A DNA stretch of 58,534 nucleotides from Guyanagaster necrorhizus (taxonomy: Eukaryota > Basidiomycota > Agaricomycetes > Agaricales > Physalacriaceae). The stretch lies in the NCBI RefSeq assembly GCF_019112545.1, contig NW_025064899.1, forward strand, positions 450,795 through 509,328, given 5' to 3'. Below the pieces are notes generated by a model that was not told the origin of the DNA, searched no databases, and saw only the letters and a list, made by a program, of their open reading frames with translations. Positions 12,801-25,550 of the stretch are shown here, one piece after another. The translations under genes were made by a program, and so were the position numbers. Every line of letters begins with the position of its first letter. The first letter of the stretch is position 1.

Positions 12801-13300
12801 GTTGTCTTTGGTGGCTAGGTTATTGGCATGATGCATTGCACAAATGCACAATTCTTGTTGGAGGTCTACTGTGAGAATTGTCTCCCCATCCTCTATTTCT
12901 TCATCTCACCAATCTTTAGGGTCACCATCAGAAAGCTTGAATGGGATCTTCCTGTAGTGACATCTTGCAAATGTGATCTGCCCAGTTTTCCAATTGATCA
13001 GCAGATTATGATGTATCAGCCAATCATAACCAAGGAAGACTTCTTTGGTCCCAAGATCCATGACTGTAAGATCGATTCACTTGGAATGATCCCCAATGGT
13101 AAGCCTGAGTTCTATGAATTCAGTGATCAAACCAGCCTGGTTCTTGGTCCTGTCAGCATTGTAGACTGAGATTGGGGTGGCTGTGGCTCAAGTTAGAAGT
13201 TGGTGCTTATTGATGAAAGCATGATTGATCGAGCTCCCAGTGCACCTGCTGTCAATGAGTGCTGTTACCATGTATATGGTCTGAGATATGAGGGTTTCAA
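9832..13300 (-). pseudogene. Element A pol: protease, RT, RNase H, integrase, chromodomain
   Basis: From the 5' end (high coordinates), an aspartic protease remnant lies at about 13290-12880. Reverse transcriptase follows at about 12720-11870, with active site YLNN near 12200 in place of YLDD. RNase H is at about 11860-11200, then the integrase HHCC region (11170-10990), the integrase core (10994-10430, with [20 protein letters not shown] and the second Asp in VVIPDRGPQF), the integrase C-terminus (10427-10068) and the chromodomain (about 10000-9860, TVDYLISWKGY). It is broken by several stops and is inactive. Confidence 0.85.
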
Positions 13301-16300
13301 TTTGGGCTTTGGCAAGCAAGTCTTGTCTGGGTGTTTTGGATTATCAGATAAACTTCTGTGGTCTCCTGAGTTCATCAAGCCACTCCAAGGCTTGATGTCA
13401 TTCAGCTTCCCTAATTCCTTCTACTACTTGGTCGATGACTTCTTTGACCTGGGTTCAATGAATCCAGTTTCTGAGTACAGCCTTTGCTGCAGCTTCATTT
13501 GTGGCATCTTTGATGGCCCTCCATGTCCATTCAGTCTTGAATGGTTTGAGCCAAGTTTTAGGGCTCTCTGCCTGTGTTTGGCCTGAAGGCATTTGAGATT
13601 TTTTATGCAATTCCTTGATGTGTGTGGTACAACTGGGTATATTTGAATGCATGATAGGAACAGTCATAGAGATAACTACAGAAGTACTATCAGTCTAACT
13701 AGTGGCTGGAATTTGCACACCATAAGTCCTTTTGGCCAGTCCAGTGGAATCACTCGCTGGCTGGCCTCGTCTTTTACTTCCTCAACTTTTGTTTCCTTCT
13801 CCAGTTCTTTGTTCTCCTTTTACAGTTCAGCAATCTGAGCCTGGATGTCTTCTTGGATCCTCTTCTTCTTTAGGCAGTCTTTTGCCATATGCTCCTTCTG
13901 TCCACAATTGAAACATTTTCCTTTCTTCTTTATGTGGTCTATGTCTATTGACTTCTCTGCCTCTGTATATGTGGTCCCGGTTCCTGTTTTGTAGGAGGTC
14001 AGAGTTGAAGAGGCTCTCTGTGGTTTCCTGGCAGTTGTCCCTGATGCTTTGTTCAGGGTTGGTGGAGTCAATTTCTTAAGGTAATCTTGCAGGGTCAATG
14101 ATTCCACTTTCTGCCTTTGCCGCTCCTTATATATTTCAATGATTTGTTCCTTCCACTCATTGTATCCTACTGGCATCAGCATCTTGATGCCAATAGCAGA
14201 AATCATCATGATGTATGAGGAGGGGACACCTTGACCATCTGGCCATTGTTGGCCATGTCTTCTCAGATGCCTGCTAGCTTGGCAAGTCATTCCAACTCAT
14301 TGAAGTAATCTGTTGCTGCCCTATCTCCCATTTTATATTCTTTGATCTTCTGCTTATGCACCTCCTGTACCACTGAGTCAATGAATTTGTTGTTTAGCAT
14401 TTGTTTAAACACTGGCCATGAGGAGTATCAGTAGTGCCTTCAAGTTATCGATCAGAAGTTAGGGGAAATGAGGATCCATCATGTTTTTGCCTTCTCTTTA
14501 AGATAGGAGATGGCAAAGGTGATCTTGTTCATGTCAGTTCCTAAGTATCCAATGTATACTTCAAAGTACTGTTCACAATCAACCAGGAATCAGTCAATAT
14601 CATCTGAGGCCCCCTTGAAGGGGCAGGGTTTCCTTAAGAGGTCTGAGTGGCATTGAAGTACTGTGGCATCATAGGGCAGAGCCCTCATCAGGTTTGGCCA
14701 GCCATCAAATGGTGGTCATTGCTATTCATGTGGTGGTCTCGGGAATGAATGAAGTGAATTGTCATCAGCCACCAGACTCCCTCATAATGGCTCATCTGCC
14801 CAAACAATGATGCTATCACAGATGGTAAATCCTAGTCAGACTGCCTCTGGGTTGTCTCTTATTGGTTCCTTCCTGCTTCCAGTTGCTTCATCAGGGGGTG
14901 GCTGGGCCTCCAACAGTTGGCTTCCTTTGCCAGTCCATGGATTTTGGTAGCTAGACAGCATTTCTCTGGGCTATGGTCAGGATCGAGAAAGCCAGGTTGC
15001 CATAGAACCAGAGGAGGGATCAGAGTATGAAAACATACTTTAGATGGATAGAGTCATATATGCAGCTTGCTTTGGTTTTTTGGGTGGTGTTCGAGGCATG
15101 GATTGTACAGGTATCAGCATTCGATATGCTGATGGTCTGTCGACTTAGTCTTTGGGGTGTCTTCAGTTGTATTGGACCATAGCATAGTCTGTTGCCACAT
15201 GTCTCAGGATTTCTGTTCTCTGATCAGTTGTAGAATGAAGGTATAATTGTCCTAATTCAGATGCTATCCAAGTAGCATCATGCCATAAGTAGTTTACCTC
15301 CTGCAGGTAGTACTTCTGATACTCCTGCATCCTGGCTCTCTTGATCTCCTGTTCCAATTCTTCTTTGTCTGTCATTTCTTGTAATCCATACCTGAGGACT
15401 CTGCCAGGACAAGGCAGGTCACTACTCTCAGTTTCCTCATCATCCCCTTCCTTCTCAAGGAGAGAAGCAGTGAGCAGGTCATAAAAACTCTCTGCCCTCT
15501 CTGGCTGTATTGTCGTCCCAGATCCCTGGCTGGGTGCTTGGCCCAGCAGTTGCAGGACCTGGTGTATGGTTGTAGATGGCAATGGGCTGGCTGCTGATAT
15601 CAGAGTCATACCTGTTTCCACCAGTTGCTCTCACTGCCTCTATTTGCTCATGATAGAGGCAGACATTTTGTCAGTAGTCATTGTCAATAAGCTGACCAAT
15701 GACCCTACTTCTGAGAAATCCTCAGAGTGCATGGGCAGAGATATGGGCATTGTTAGGGATTCAAAGTCTGTAGTGTCCAAGGATGGACTCGTCACTTCTG
15801 AATGCTGAATTGGCACTGAGAGTTCATTGGAAAGGGAGGTATTGCAGTGTTGGGGGGCATTGACTTCTTCTGGCTCAAGTACCATCTGCTCAGTACTCAG
15901 AGGTTCTGCTCCTCATGGTACTAGATTCTCTGAAAATTAGAGAGGAGAGAGAGAGGTTCACCTGTACTGGTGCAAGGATGCTGGCAACCTCTGGCCAGAG
16001 TCCATACCAGTTAGAGATGTTGGCTCTAGCCAGCTGGTCTCTCTCCACCCTTCACTGGGAGTCTCTGTTTTGCTCATCATACTCAGCGGCAGCCCTCCTC
16101 TGTGACTCTTCTTCTACATAGTGGTCCTCATGCTTGCCACATACTGGCTGTGGGTCATTTTGCTGCCTATGCTCTTCTTGTTGTATGGCATCATCATAGT
16201 TGAAGGGAATGGTAAAGTCCCAAGTTGGGAAGTACTGATGTACAGTCTCTTCTCATCATTCTTGTCATCTTTGTTCATCATCTGGCTGGTCTGGGGGGCC

Positions 16301-16927
16301 CCGCCCCACTCTGGTGCTGGTTCCAGTGGGGGAAGGGGCACTGTGAGGCTGGCTGCAAGGAGTTGGGGGTCAGGATTGTCAAGCCATCTGAGGGGCATCA
16401 AGAGAGTCTCAGGCATGGTCGGCAATCCCATGGGTATGGAAGGCAGAAGAAGGAGAGGAGGACTGCTAGAAGAAATTCCCTGGAATGTCTTCATCTTCAT
16501 GGTCAGGGGTGGGGTCTGGTACAATGATTTCATGTCCTCTTGGGATACTATAGTTCCAGTTTCTGGATTCAGAGAGGTGCTGTCCTCTCTCTTCTTCTTG
16601 ACCATCTCTCTGATGCAAGCCACTAGGCCTAGCTTCTGGAGGCTGGTAGGTCATTCTTCAGGATGCAGGGATGTCATGGAGTGGGAGATCAGGGGTTATG
16701 TTTTGGAGTATGTGCTGGATACATTGAAATTCCTGGTAATGTCTGAGAGCCCAAGTGGTAATTGAATGGTGTTCCTGGCACAGCTGGATGATCACCAATA
16801 AACCGATCAATGTTCCGATGATGGAAGTGAGGAATTCAGAAAACTCATGGTCAAAATTAGGGTTGTCATTGTTAGAGGGGAGCATTCGGTTTTTCAGCAC
16901 AATTGGGCTTGAGAAAGAGAAGGATGA
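13301..16927 (-). pseudogene. Element A gag with membrane segment and CCHC knuckle
   Basis: Read on the minus strand from 16900, an N-terminal module of about 80 codons carries a hydrophobic span TSIIGTLIGLLVIIQLC (about 16770-16830), followed by ITTWALRHYQEFQ. Next is a long Ser/Pro/Glu-rich acidic part (about 16650-15640) and a conserved domain with WHDATW and ILRHVATDYAMVQYN (15163-15400). The capsid region (about 14720-14050) and the knuckle CFNCGQKEHMAKDC (about 13870-13920) complete it. Gag upstream of the knuckle spans about 3 kb, which is long for a gypsy gag. The frame changes several times, so it is decayed. Confidence 0.75.
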
Positions 16928-16941
16928 AGCTTTGAGCTAAT
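16928..16941 (-). promoter_or_regulatory. Self-complementary primer-binding site of element A
   Basis: The sequence directly inside the 5' LTR is not complementary to a tRNA 3' end (no TGG start). Its plus-strand form agctttgagctaat pairs with 17092-17104 inside the LTR except at two bases that are the TG and CA decay products of one ancestral CpG. This fits Tf1-type self-priming. Confidence 0.65.
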
Positions 16942-17409
16942 TGTTAGGCCCAAGCATCACATGAACTGATACACATGATAAACAGATGTCTCTTTGCACT
17001 TCGAGGGATCAGCTGAGTCTACTATTGTGTATCTGTATCGGTGTGTCACAAGATCAGGGATAGACTTGAGGTAGAATAGTAATTGTAAACTTTAGCTTGA
17101 AGCTGGGGGTTACCAGCAAGAGTGAGCCTCCTTAAATACATTACATGGTCTGCTAATAATATCCTATACTAATTGTATGTTTCTCTGTCCTGGTTGCTCA
17201 TTGTCCTAGAGCATTGTTACCATACATAAAAGGTCAATTGTGCATTCATCATTGGTCACTGGTTGCATCAAAGAACCATGATGAGGTTAGCTTTGTTGTG
17301 ATGACCAAGCCTTCCCATGGTCCTAAGCACCTGTCTTTGATGCCTTGACTAAGCATAAATAGGGGCTTTATAATGAAAAGAAAGAGAAAGAGAGGGAAAA
17401 ATCATAACA
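16942..17409 (-). repeat. Right (5') LTR of element A
   Basis: Partner of 9365-9831. On the minus strand, a TATTTAAG box near 17131-17138 lies about 34 nt upstream of the AGCTTCAAGC site at 17104, which is the inferred transcript start. Confidence 0.93.
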
Positions 17410-17414
17410 ATTGT

Positions 17415-20400
17415 GTGATTCTAGGACTTTGATTTGGGTAGTTCATTGAAGTTCTTCTTCATGAATAGGTCTTGATAGTCTTGTGTCCATTCAGGTACTA
17501 TCTCCTCAAATGTCTTCTCTTCTCTTTCTTCATATGCCTTTGTGGCCAAGTTATTAGCATGAAGTACTGCTCATAGGTGATTTGATGCATCAATGGTGAG
17601 TATAGTTTTACCATCCTCTATCTCCTCATCCTATTGGTCTTCTAAATCTGCATCAGGAAGTATAAACAGATTCTTCTTGCAGTGACATCAGGTGAACATA
17701 ATGTGGCTTGTCTTCCAATTAATCAATGGGTTGTGGCAAATCAGCTAATCATAATCTAGGAAGACCTCCTTGGTTCCTAGGTCAGTTATGGCAAGGTTGA
17801 TTCATTCTGAATGATCTCCAATTGTCAATCAAAGTTTGACAAACTCTGTGATGGATCTGGCCTGGTTCTTTATTCTGTTGGCATTGTAAACTGGTATTAG
17901 AGCAGTGGTGGCCTTCATTGGCAAGTGATGCCTGTTGACAATGACACAATTGATCAAACTTCTGGTGCATCCACTATCAATCAGGGTGGTGACAGCAAAG
18001 CTGAACTAATTGGTGAGGGTCTGAATCTGTGCCTTTATGATGAGATCACAACCCACTCCCTTCTGTCTCCAAAAGTACTTCTTCAGTCCTTGCAATTCAT
18101 CCAGCCATTCAAGAGCCTTCTCCCACTCTTCTTTTTCCAGTTCAGTGGCCAGGTCCTTTATTGCCTTGCTGATCCTGGTAGGGTGTATCCAGTTCCATAA
18201 GGTAGCAACTGCCTCCTCCAGCCTCTGGGCTTCTTTTACTGCTTGCCAGATCTATTCAGTGTCAAAGAGCTTTAACCATGTGATAGAGGTCTCTCCCCTT
18301 GTTCAGCCCATAGGCATTTGAGTCTTAGGTGGTTGTAATTCTTTGGATGTGGTAGTGAGGAACTCTCAGGGTATATTTGAATGCTCATAAATACTCATAT
18401 CTACAGAATGCATATGAGTCTGACCCATGGTTACCAGTAACACACCATTGCATCCTTTGGCTGACTGAGTGGAATCACTCACTCATCAGCCCTGTCTTTT
18501 CCCTCTTTCTGATCTGCTTCTGAGTTATCCATACTGTCTGCTTCCCTCTGTAACTCTGTGATCTGTGCTTGGATGTCTTTCTGAGTTCACTTCTTCTTCA
18601 GGCAGTCTCATGACATATGACTCTTCCATCCACAATTGAAGCACTTCTCTTCTTTCTTCAACTGGTCTACATCTATTGGCTTCCTGCTCCCAGTGTAGGT
18701 TGTTTCAGTTCCAGTCTTCTGTGTGGTGTATGATGAGGTAGCAGGTGCTGAGGCAATGCTAGGTCTCCTGCCAGTGTTCTTCCCATTCTCAGTTGATTAG
18801 GGCTTCTTCTGCTCAATCATCACTTCTGCCCTGATTGCCTTCTGTCACATTCATTTTTTATTTATTTCTATGATCCTGGCCTTCCATGTTTCATAACCTC
18901 TTAGGATATTGGTGCCAATATCAGAGATCATACTAATGTAGGATAGAGGTACCTCTATTTTGAGGTACTTGACCATTTATCCATCTTCATCAATACTATC
19001 ATATACTCCAGCTAGCATTTTGAGTCATTCTAATTCATCAAAGTATTCATTGGCAATTTTGTCTCTCATTTGGTACTCCTTCATCTTGTTTTTGTGGACC
19101 TCCTGGACTGCAGGATCTATGAACTTGTCTTGGACCATCTGTTTAAAGATGGCCCAAGATGGGTAGTAGTAGTGTTGTTGGATAGTGGAGTGAAGAGTTG
19201 GGGCAATTAGGATCCACCATCACTTGGCCTTGCTTTCAAAACAAGAGGTGGTAAAAGTGATCTTATTCATGTCAGACCTGAGGTATGTAGTGTAGACTTT
19301 GCAGTACTATTCACAGTCTATGAAGAAGCAGTCAATATCATCTGAGGTACCTTTAAAGGGGTGAGATGTTCAGATGAGATCAGGCTTGCACTGGAGCATG
19401 GTGGCATTCTGTGATAGCACCTCCATGGGATTTGAATACTCATTAAAGGGCAGTCATTTCCATTCTGCCAATGGTTCCAGGAATGAGTGTAAAGAGTTAT
19501 CATTGGCCACTGGGCTTCCTTCAGGTGCTGCTTCCTTCTGCACTATGTGCCCATCCTGAATTGTAAATCCTAGTCTTGTGGCTTCAGGGTTGTTGCCACT
19601 TGGCTCTAAGGCTTGTCCAGCCTCAGCAAGAAGTTGGCTATCAGGTTTGATCCATGGATTTTGAAACCTGATAGGTCAGAGAGGTTGCTGAACCTTGGGC
19701 CATATAGTTTGTATGGTGGCTTCTTAGCTAGACACAGTGGATAATGAAGGTTAAGAACTTATGGTTCATAATGAGGGGGCAATGTATGTGGCATGCTGTG
19801 GCAGCTCTGGTGGTATATTCAGCATGAGTTGAATGTCATGCTGATAGAGCAGAAGGCCCCTCAGTTGATCCTCAGGGTGGGTCCTGTTATAAATATAGAT
19901 AGCATAGTCAGTAGCTGCATATTGTAATAAATGTCTTTTTTTGTCATTACTTGCACTGGGATATCTCCTTTTCAGCAGCATTATCAGCCAGCTAATGCCC
20001 TTCCATAGAAGAGCTGTCCCTTCTCAGTACAGCTCTTTGAATTCTTCTTGTCAATTGCAGCTGATCTCTGCTTCTAGTGCTTTCCTATCCACATCCCCAT
20101 ATTCTAAGAACACATCAATCCTAATAGGAACATCTTCATCACTCTCTTCACTCTCCTTGCTGCCTTTCACCTTCTTACTGTCCAGTTCCTTCTCCTTGAG
20201 GAAGTTGGTGGGCAAGTCATAGGCAGTCAGCTTGAGTCCCCCCCCATATTGTTGCTGGAAAGCTCTCTATTGCTTTCAGCATAGGGTCTGGAGGAGGGTT
20301 GTTGTCAGGGTTTGGAAGGTCCATTCCCTCTATTCCTTCAGTCTGCTTCTGTCTCTCTCTCCACTGCTGTGGTATACCTTCAGAAGTCATTGTAGAAGTT

Positions 20401-21745
20401 GTGATTGAGAAAGAGAGCAGTGATATATTCTTGAAGGAATCATTGGAGAGCTTGGTCAGAAATTCTGACTCCTGAAGGAACTCAGATTCTGTATCCTCTG
20501 AGAATTGAGCTGGTGTCTGATGGGAGGGAGCTGCTGCTCCCAGTGCTTTCTTCATAGATGGAGGGTGGGGGTTTATAGTCATCATCAAGGTTTCTTGCTT
20601 TGTCTGCAGTGTAGACCTTGGCATTGGCCCAATGATCAGTGGACTATGGATCATCTCCAGTGTCAGGGCTCCACTCTCAGAGTCAAATACTAGTGGGACT
20701 TGGGGGAGGTGTGTCTGTGATTCCTGTTTGCTCAGTGTCCTCTGCATCAACCCCAGAGAACTCTCCTTCTTCTCCTTCATAGTATAGGTTTCTGTCTGCT
20801 TCCTTGTATAGTCTGCAGGCTTCTGAGGGAGCTGGTCCCTACTCTGTGGCCTGTTCTTCTCATGCTTGTTGTTGTTGCTGATATTCATAATAGAGGTCAT
20901 CAGCCTCTTGCTCCCACTCAGCTGCCTCCTGCTCAATACACTCTTGCTCTTCTTCACTTGGATCATATCCCTCTCTTTCCCACTGCTTGACCTCTATTCA
21001 GGCTGAGTAGTGGGCATCTGATTTCCCATAGTCATCAGGTGACTTCTTGTGGTAGAGGCTGAGAGTTGAGGGGATAGGGCTGTTTGAGAGAATGGGACTT
21101 TTGTTGGAGGTGGCATACCTGGTATCTCTTTCTGCAAGTCTTGCAACCTTATTAATGGAGTCCTGAGCATGGTCTCCAATGCTGGGCTCATGGGGAGCAG
21201 TAGAAGAGTTGGGGGATAGTGACTCCTCAAAGAAGTTGTCAGAGAGGTTCTCATCTTCTTAGTTAGAGACTGGGAGGGTGGACCCACAGTGTTCATGCTA
21301 GGATGTCAAATGGGTTCCTGAACTCTGTGATAGCATGATGCTGATTGTCTTAGCTAGTTGTTCCAGTGGATCCATCTTGTTGACACTCTTCTTCTTCTTG
21401 AGTGCCCCTGCTATTCATGCCACTAGATCTGGCTTCAGATATGGTTCCTGTCACAGGCTGGAAGGAGGCTCTAGCAGAGGGGGAAATGTCTTAGAGAAGA
21501 AGGTCAGAGGTGATATTTTGTAGGATCTGCTGAATTTGTACAAAGGATTGGTAGTGCCTAACTACCCATGCAGTGATTAATTGATGTCCTCAACAGAGTG
21601 TGATGATGGCTAATAAGCCTAATAAGATTCCTATGATCAAAGCTAGAAGCTTAAAAAATTCATCAGTAAGATTGGTAGTTGTAATGTTAATGGCAGGCAT
21701 TTGGTTTCTTTTGCTTGTGATAGATATAAAGAAAGGGAATTAGGA
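17415..21745 (-). pseudogene. Element B 5' part: gag, protease, start of RT
   Basis: After removal of element A, the RT of B continues at 17415. Protease blocks are at about 17640-18050 (the DSGCTRS-like catalytic region near 17960). The gag knuckle reads CFNCGWKSHMS*DC near 18600-18650, with the third zinc ligand region disturbed by a stop. The capsid region is at about 18830-19430. The conserved unknown domain lies at 19766-19981 (RYPSASNDKKRHLLQYAATD), followed by an acidic Ser/Thr-rich stretch to about 21300. The N-terminal membrane span LLALIIGILLGLLAIITLC is at about 21600-21660, starting at a Met near 21700. It is broken by stops. Confidence 0.75.
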
Positions 21746-21759
21746 AGTCTTAAACTAAT
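21746..21759 (-). promoter_or_regulatory. Self-complementary primer-binding site of element B
   Basis: The plus-strand form agtcttaaactaat pairs with 21914-21925 in the adjacent LTR, with one mismatch over 12 bases. It sits directly against the LTR end, where gypsy elements normally carry a tRNA-complementary site. Confidence 0.6.
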
Positions 21760-22219
21760 TGTTAGGCCCAGGTGACATATGACTATTGACACATGATAAA
21801 TGAGTGCTGTATCATGTTTGTACAATCACACCCAAGTTCACTTGTTGTGCAGCAGGATTGTGCATTCAAGATCAAAGATTAGTTGACTCAAGATAGAATA
21901 GTGATATAAAGAATAGTTCAAGACTAGAGATACATGATGCTGTCTATGCTACTTATATACTGTTCATCTCATAGCTAATTATAGTCCTACTAATTGTGTA
22001 GCTAAGTGCAATAGTGCTGACTGCTGGATTATATCATGGTTACCTACAAAAGGAATACTGTCTAGTCATTGGAGTGTTGCTAGATGTTGAGAAACAATGG
22101 GTGATTGTGCTGACTAAGAGTGTCTCACAGTTCCTAGATGCTTATGTTAAATGCTCTGACTAAGCATAAATAGAGGTTAAAGGTCAAAATAAGAAAGAAA
22201 AGGTGAAAAAATCATAACA
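21760..22219 (-). repeat. Middle LTR of the B/D tandem
   Basis: It serves as the 5' LTR of B and as the left boundary of D. It lacks a matching target duplication. On its right side the sequence begins within integrase C-terminal coding sequence, not with a polypurine tract. Confidence 0.88.
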
Positions 22220-25200
22220 AATGTGTCTGGTCTTATGATTAAGTACTTGATCAATTTCATAATGTTCTTCATTATCAATGAGGTCAGGTGGTGGTGCAGG
22301 GGGTTTCTCTTGATTTGAAAAGACAGGTGCAACATATGATATTAGGAGTGTTTCATTAAAAGTGTCATGAATATGCCAAGAGGCAGGCAGCCAGAGCTTA
22401 TAGGTGGAAGCTTCAACCTTAGATATAATGAGGAATAGGCCAGTACATTTGTCAGACAGTTTTTATTTCAGATGTGGTAAATGGAGATTTGTCATATCCA
22501 GCCAGACTTTATTGTTGGGTTTGTATGAGTGTGCTGGCTAATGGTGTTTGTCATAGTGTGACTTCATTGCCTTCATGGCCTTCTTGAGCACTGCCTTTAT
22601 TTCTAAGTGAATCTTTGCTATTTTAGCTGCAAAGTCTGTGGACATGAGCATGATGGTTCAGTGTTTTGTGGATTGTGTGATGAGGAGGTGATGTCTGTAG
22701 TTGACAAAGAAGGGGCTTTTACCAGTGGCCAAGTGGACTTGGTTATTATGTTGGAACACTGCTAATGCCAGCAATTCAGCCCAGTCATCTTGTTGGTAAT
22801 TGATGAACATATGTAGATACTTCTGAATCTCTTGATTGATGCATTCAATCTGTCTATTGGTCTGTGGGTGATAGGTGGTTGAGGTGTTACTGTGGATGCC
22901 AAGCAATCAGTATAGATCATCCAGGAACTTGGATATGAACTGTGGCCCACAGTTGGAGATGACTACTTGTGGCATGCCATACTTGGCATAAATCTCATCT
23001 CTAAGGATCTGAGTCCATCCTTCTGAGGATAACTCCATTGAACATGCAATTGGAGCAATCATCTTAAAGAATCTATTGACAATCACAATGATCACATCAA
23101 ATCCATTACATTCTGGTAATTCAGTGACTATGTCAACCAATATGTGGGTCCATGGTTAGGTCAGTATCTTGTTCAGATGGAGCAGAGCTGGTCAGACCTG
23201 GTTGAAGGCCTTCACACATTGACAAGTTTTACACTCTTTTACATACTTTTCTATGTCCTGCCCCAGTTTCAGCCACCAGTACTCTCTTAATACCAACTCC
23301 TTTGTCTTAGAGATTCCTGGGTGTCCAGCAGTGGTGTGGTCATAGCTGAGAGAAATGACCTCTCTTTGTAGCACAGCAACCTTCAGGATATAGAGTCATC
23401 CATCATAATGAAGGAGGCCATTCACCATGGCAATTCCTCATTCATGGTTTAAGGATGTAGCAATCTCTTGATCTTATAAACTTGGTTGCCAAACTGTGCT
23501 ATGGATTCAGATGTGTGTTTCTTCCTCTATCAGCATGATTAGAGCCTGGAAGTGCTCTAGTTTTAATATGATCACTTTCTTGTTGTCATCCTCTCCCTGA
23601 CCATGATCAGCTTGTCAACTTAGGAGATCAGCCTTTTTGTTGGCCACTCCTGCTTTATAGTGTAGCATGTACTGGTACTCAGAGAGTTTGATGATCCATC
23701 ATGCTTGTTACCAGTTTAACTTTTAGAGGAGTTGGGAATATCATAGATTCTGATGATCCATCCACATCTTGAAGGTCTGTGTTGCACTGATAAGGTAATG
23801 CCACCACTCAGCAAGAGCAAGCATGATGGCCAGCAGCTTCTTGTCATAGATTTCATAATTCTGCTCTGTGATGGTCAGCACCTTAGAAAGGAACACAACT
23901 GGTCTCCACCTCTCTGCCTGCTCCTGGGATAGTACTGCTCTGATGGCTCCTTCACTAGAGTTGGCCTCTACTCTGAATCTCCCATCTTGTGTCAGTATGG
24001 TAAGGATGATGTCCTCAGCTAACTGCTGTTTGAGGTCATGAAATGTGGTCTGCTGGGAGATTCCTCATGTCCATGCCATTTTACCAGTGAGCTAGATCAT
24101 GGGCCATACAATCTTACTATAGTCCCAGATGAATTGTCAGTAGAAGTTTGTGAACCTCAAAAAGCTTTGTAGCTCTTTCTTCTTCATGGATTCTGGCCAC
24201 TTGGTTACTCCAGCTATCTTGATTGGGTCCATTTGGATACTTCCTTCACTGATGATCACCCTCAAGTACTCTGTCTCCAATACCTCAAACTTACACTTTT
24301 CTGCTTTGAGGTACAGTTTATGTTTTCTCATCAGCTGTAGAACTTGTTGGATGAGACATTGGTGCTCCTCCTTATCTTTGGACATGATGAGTATGTCATC
24401 CAAGTAGATCATCACCTTCCCAGTTGTGATGAGGTTTTTAAATATATTGTTTATCATCCATTGGAAGATGGCAGGCAAATTGGTCAGGCCAAAAAACATG
24501 ACTGTGGGCTCAAATAGCTCTTGATTCATTTGGAAAGCAGCTTTCCACTCATTGCCCTCCTTGATTTGTACATTGTTATACCTCCATTGGACATCAAGCT
24601 TTGTGTAGTAACAGGCCTCTCTGAGCTTGTCTATCAGTTTGGATATCAGAGGTAATAGATACCAGTTCTTGATGGTCATCTCATTGAGCTTGTGGTAGTC
24701 CTGTATGGGTCACAGTTTGCCATCCTTCTTCTTTATAAAGAAGAAGAGGAATGCCATAGGTGATTTGAAAGGTCTGATCCTTCTGCTCATAAGGTTTTCT
24801 TCTAAGAATTTGTCAAGTTCTTGTTGTTCAAGATGGCTGAGTGAATAGGTTTTGCAGTCAAGATTGGCACTCATGTTCAGGATTAATTCTATTGCATGAT
24901 CCCAGGGCTTTGATTTGGGTAGTTCATCAAAGTTCTCCTTCACAAATAGATCTTGATAGTCTCATGCCCATTCAGATACCATCTCCTCAAATGTCTTCTC
25001 TCCTCTCTCTTCATGTGCCTTCACAGCCAGATCATTAGCATGATGAATTGCTTGTAGATGAGTTGATGCATCAATGGTGAGTATAGTTTCACCATCTTTT
25101 ATCTTCTCATCCCATCGGTCTTCAGGGTCTGCATTGGAGAGGATAAAGGGATTCTTCTTGCAGTGACATCAAGCAAATGTGATACAGCCTGTCTTCCAAT

Positions 25201-25550
25201 TGATCAATGGGTTGTGGCAGATCAGTCAGTCATGACCTAGAAAGACTTTCTTGGTTCCTAGGTCAGTTATGGCAAGGTCAATCCATTCTAAATGATCTCC
25301 AATCATTAACCAGAGCTTGATGAACTCCATGATGGATCCAGCCTGATTTTGGGTTCTATCAGCATTATAGACTGGAATTGAGGCAGTAGTGGCCTTTGTT
25401 GGTAAGTGGTGCCTGGTGACAAAGGCACAATTGATCAAACTTCCAGTGCATCCACTGTTGATCAGAGTGGTGATGGCAAAACTGGACTGATTTGTGAGAG
25501 TTTGAATCTGTGCCTTTATGACAAGATCATGATCTGATCCCTTCTGCCTT
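22220..25550 (-). pseudogene. Element D pol (chromodomain missing)
   Basis: On the minus strand there is protease at about 25510-25090, with a VTRHHLPTKATTASIPVYNAD block. RT is at about 24960-24080; a 180-codon open frame at 24137-24679 keeps the active site YLDD and FGLTNLPAIFQWMINN. RNase H lies at about 24060-23400, the integrase zinc region at 23374-23192 (HTTAGHPGISKTKELV...CKTCQ), the integrase core at 23140-22680 and the integrase C-terminus to 22220. Compared with element B it lacks roughly the last 180 bp, including chromodomain and polypurine tract. Confidence 0.83.

Larger units (their letters stand above)
9365..17409 (-). mobile_element. Element A: complete Ty3/gypsy chromovirus inside B
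   Basis: LTRs at 9365-9831 and 16942-17409 are flanked by the target duplication attgt (9360-9364 and 17410-17414). The total is 8045 bp, read on the minus strand. Differences between the two LTRs are mostly TG/CA alternatives at ancestral CpG sites, for example CATGTG against CACATG near the start. It has the order gag, PR, RT, RNase H, INT, chromodomain. It is inserted in the RT of element B. Confidence 0.93.

Noticed and set aside
16121..16765. 214-codon plus-strand open frame inside element A
   Set aside because: It is antisense to the gag of element A, whose minus-strand reading matches gag of five other elements. It has no homologue pattern of its own.
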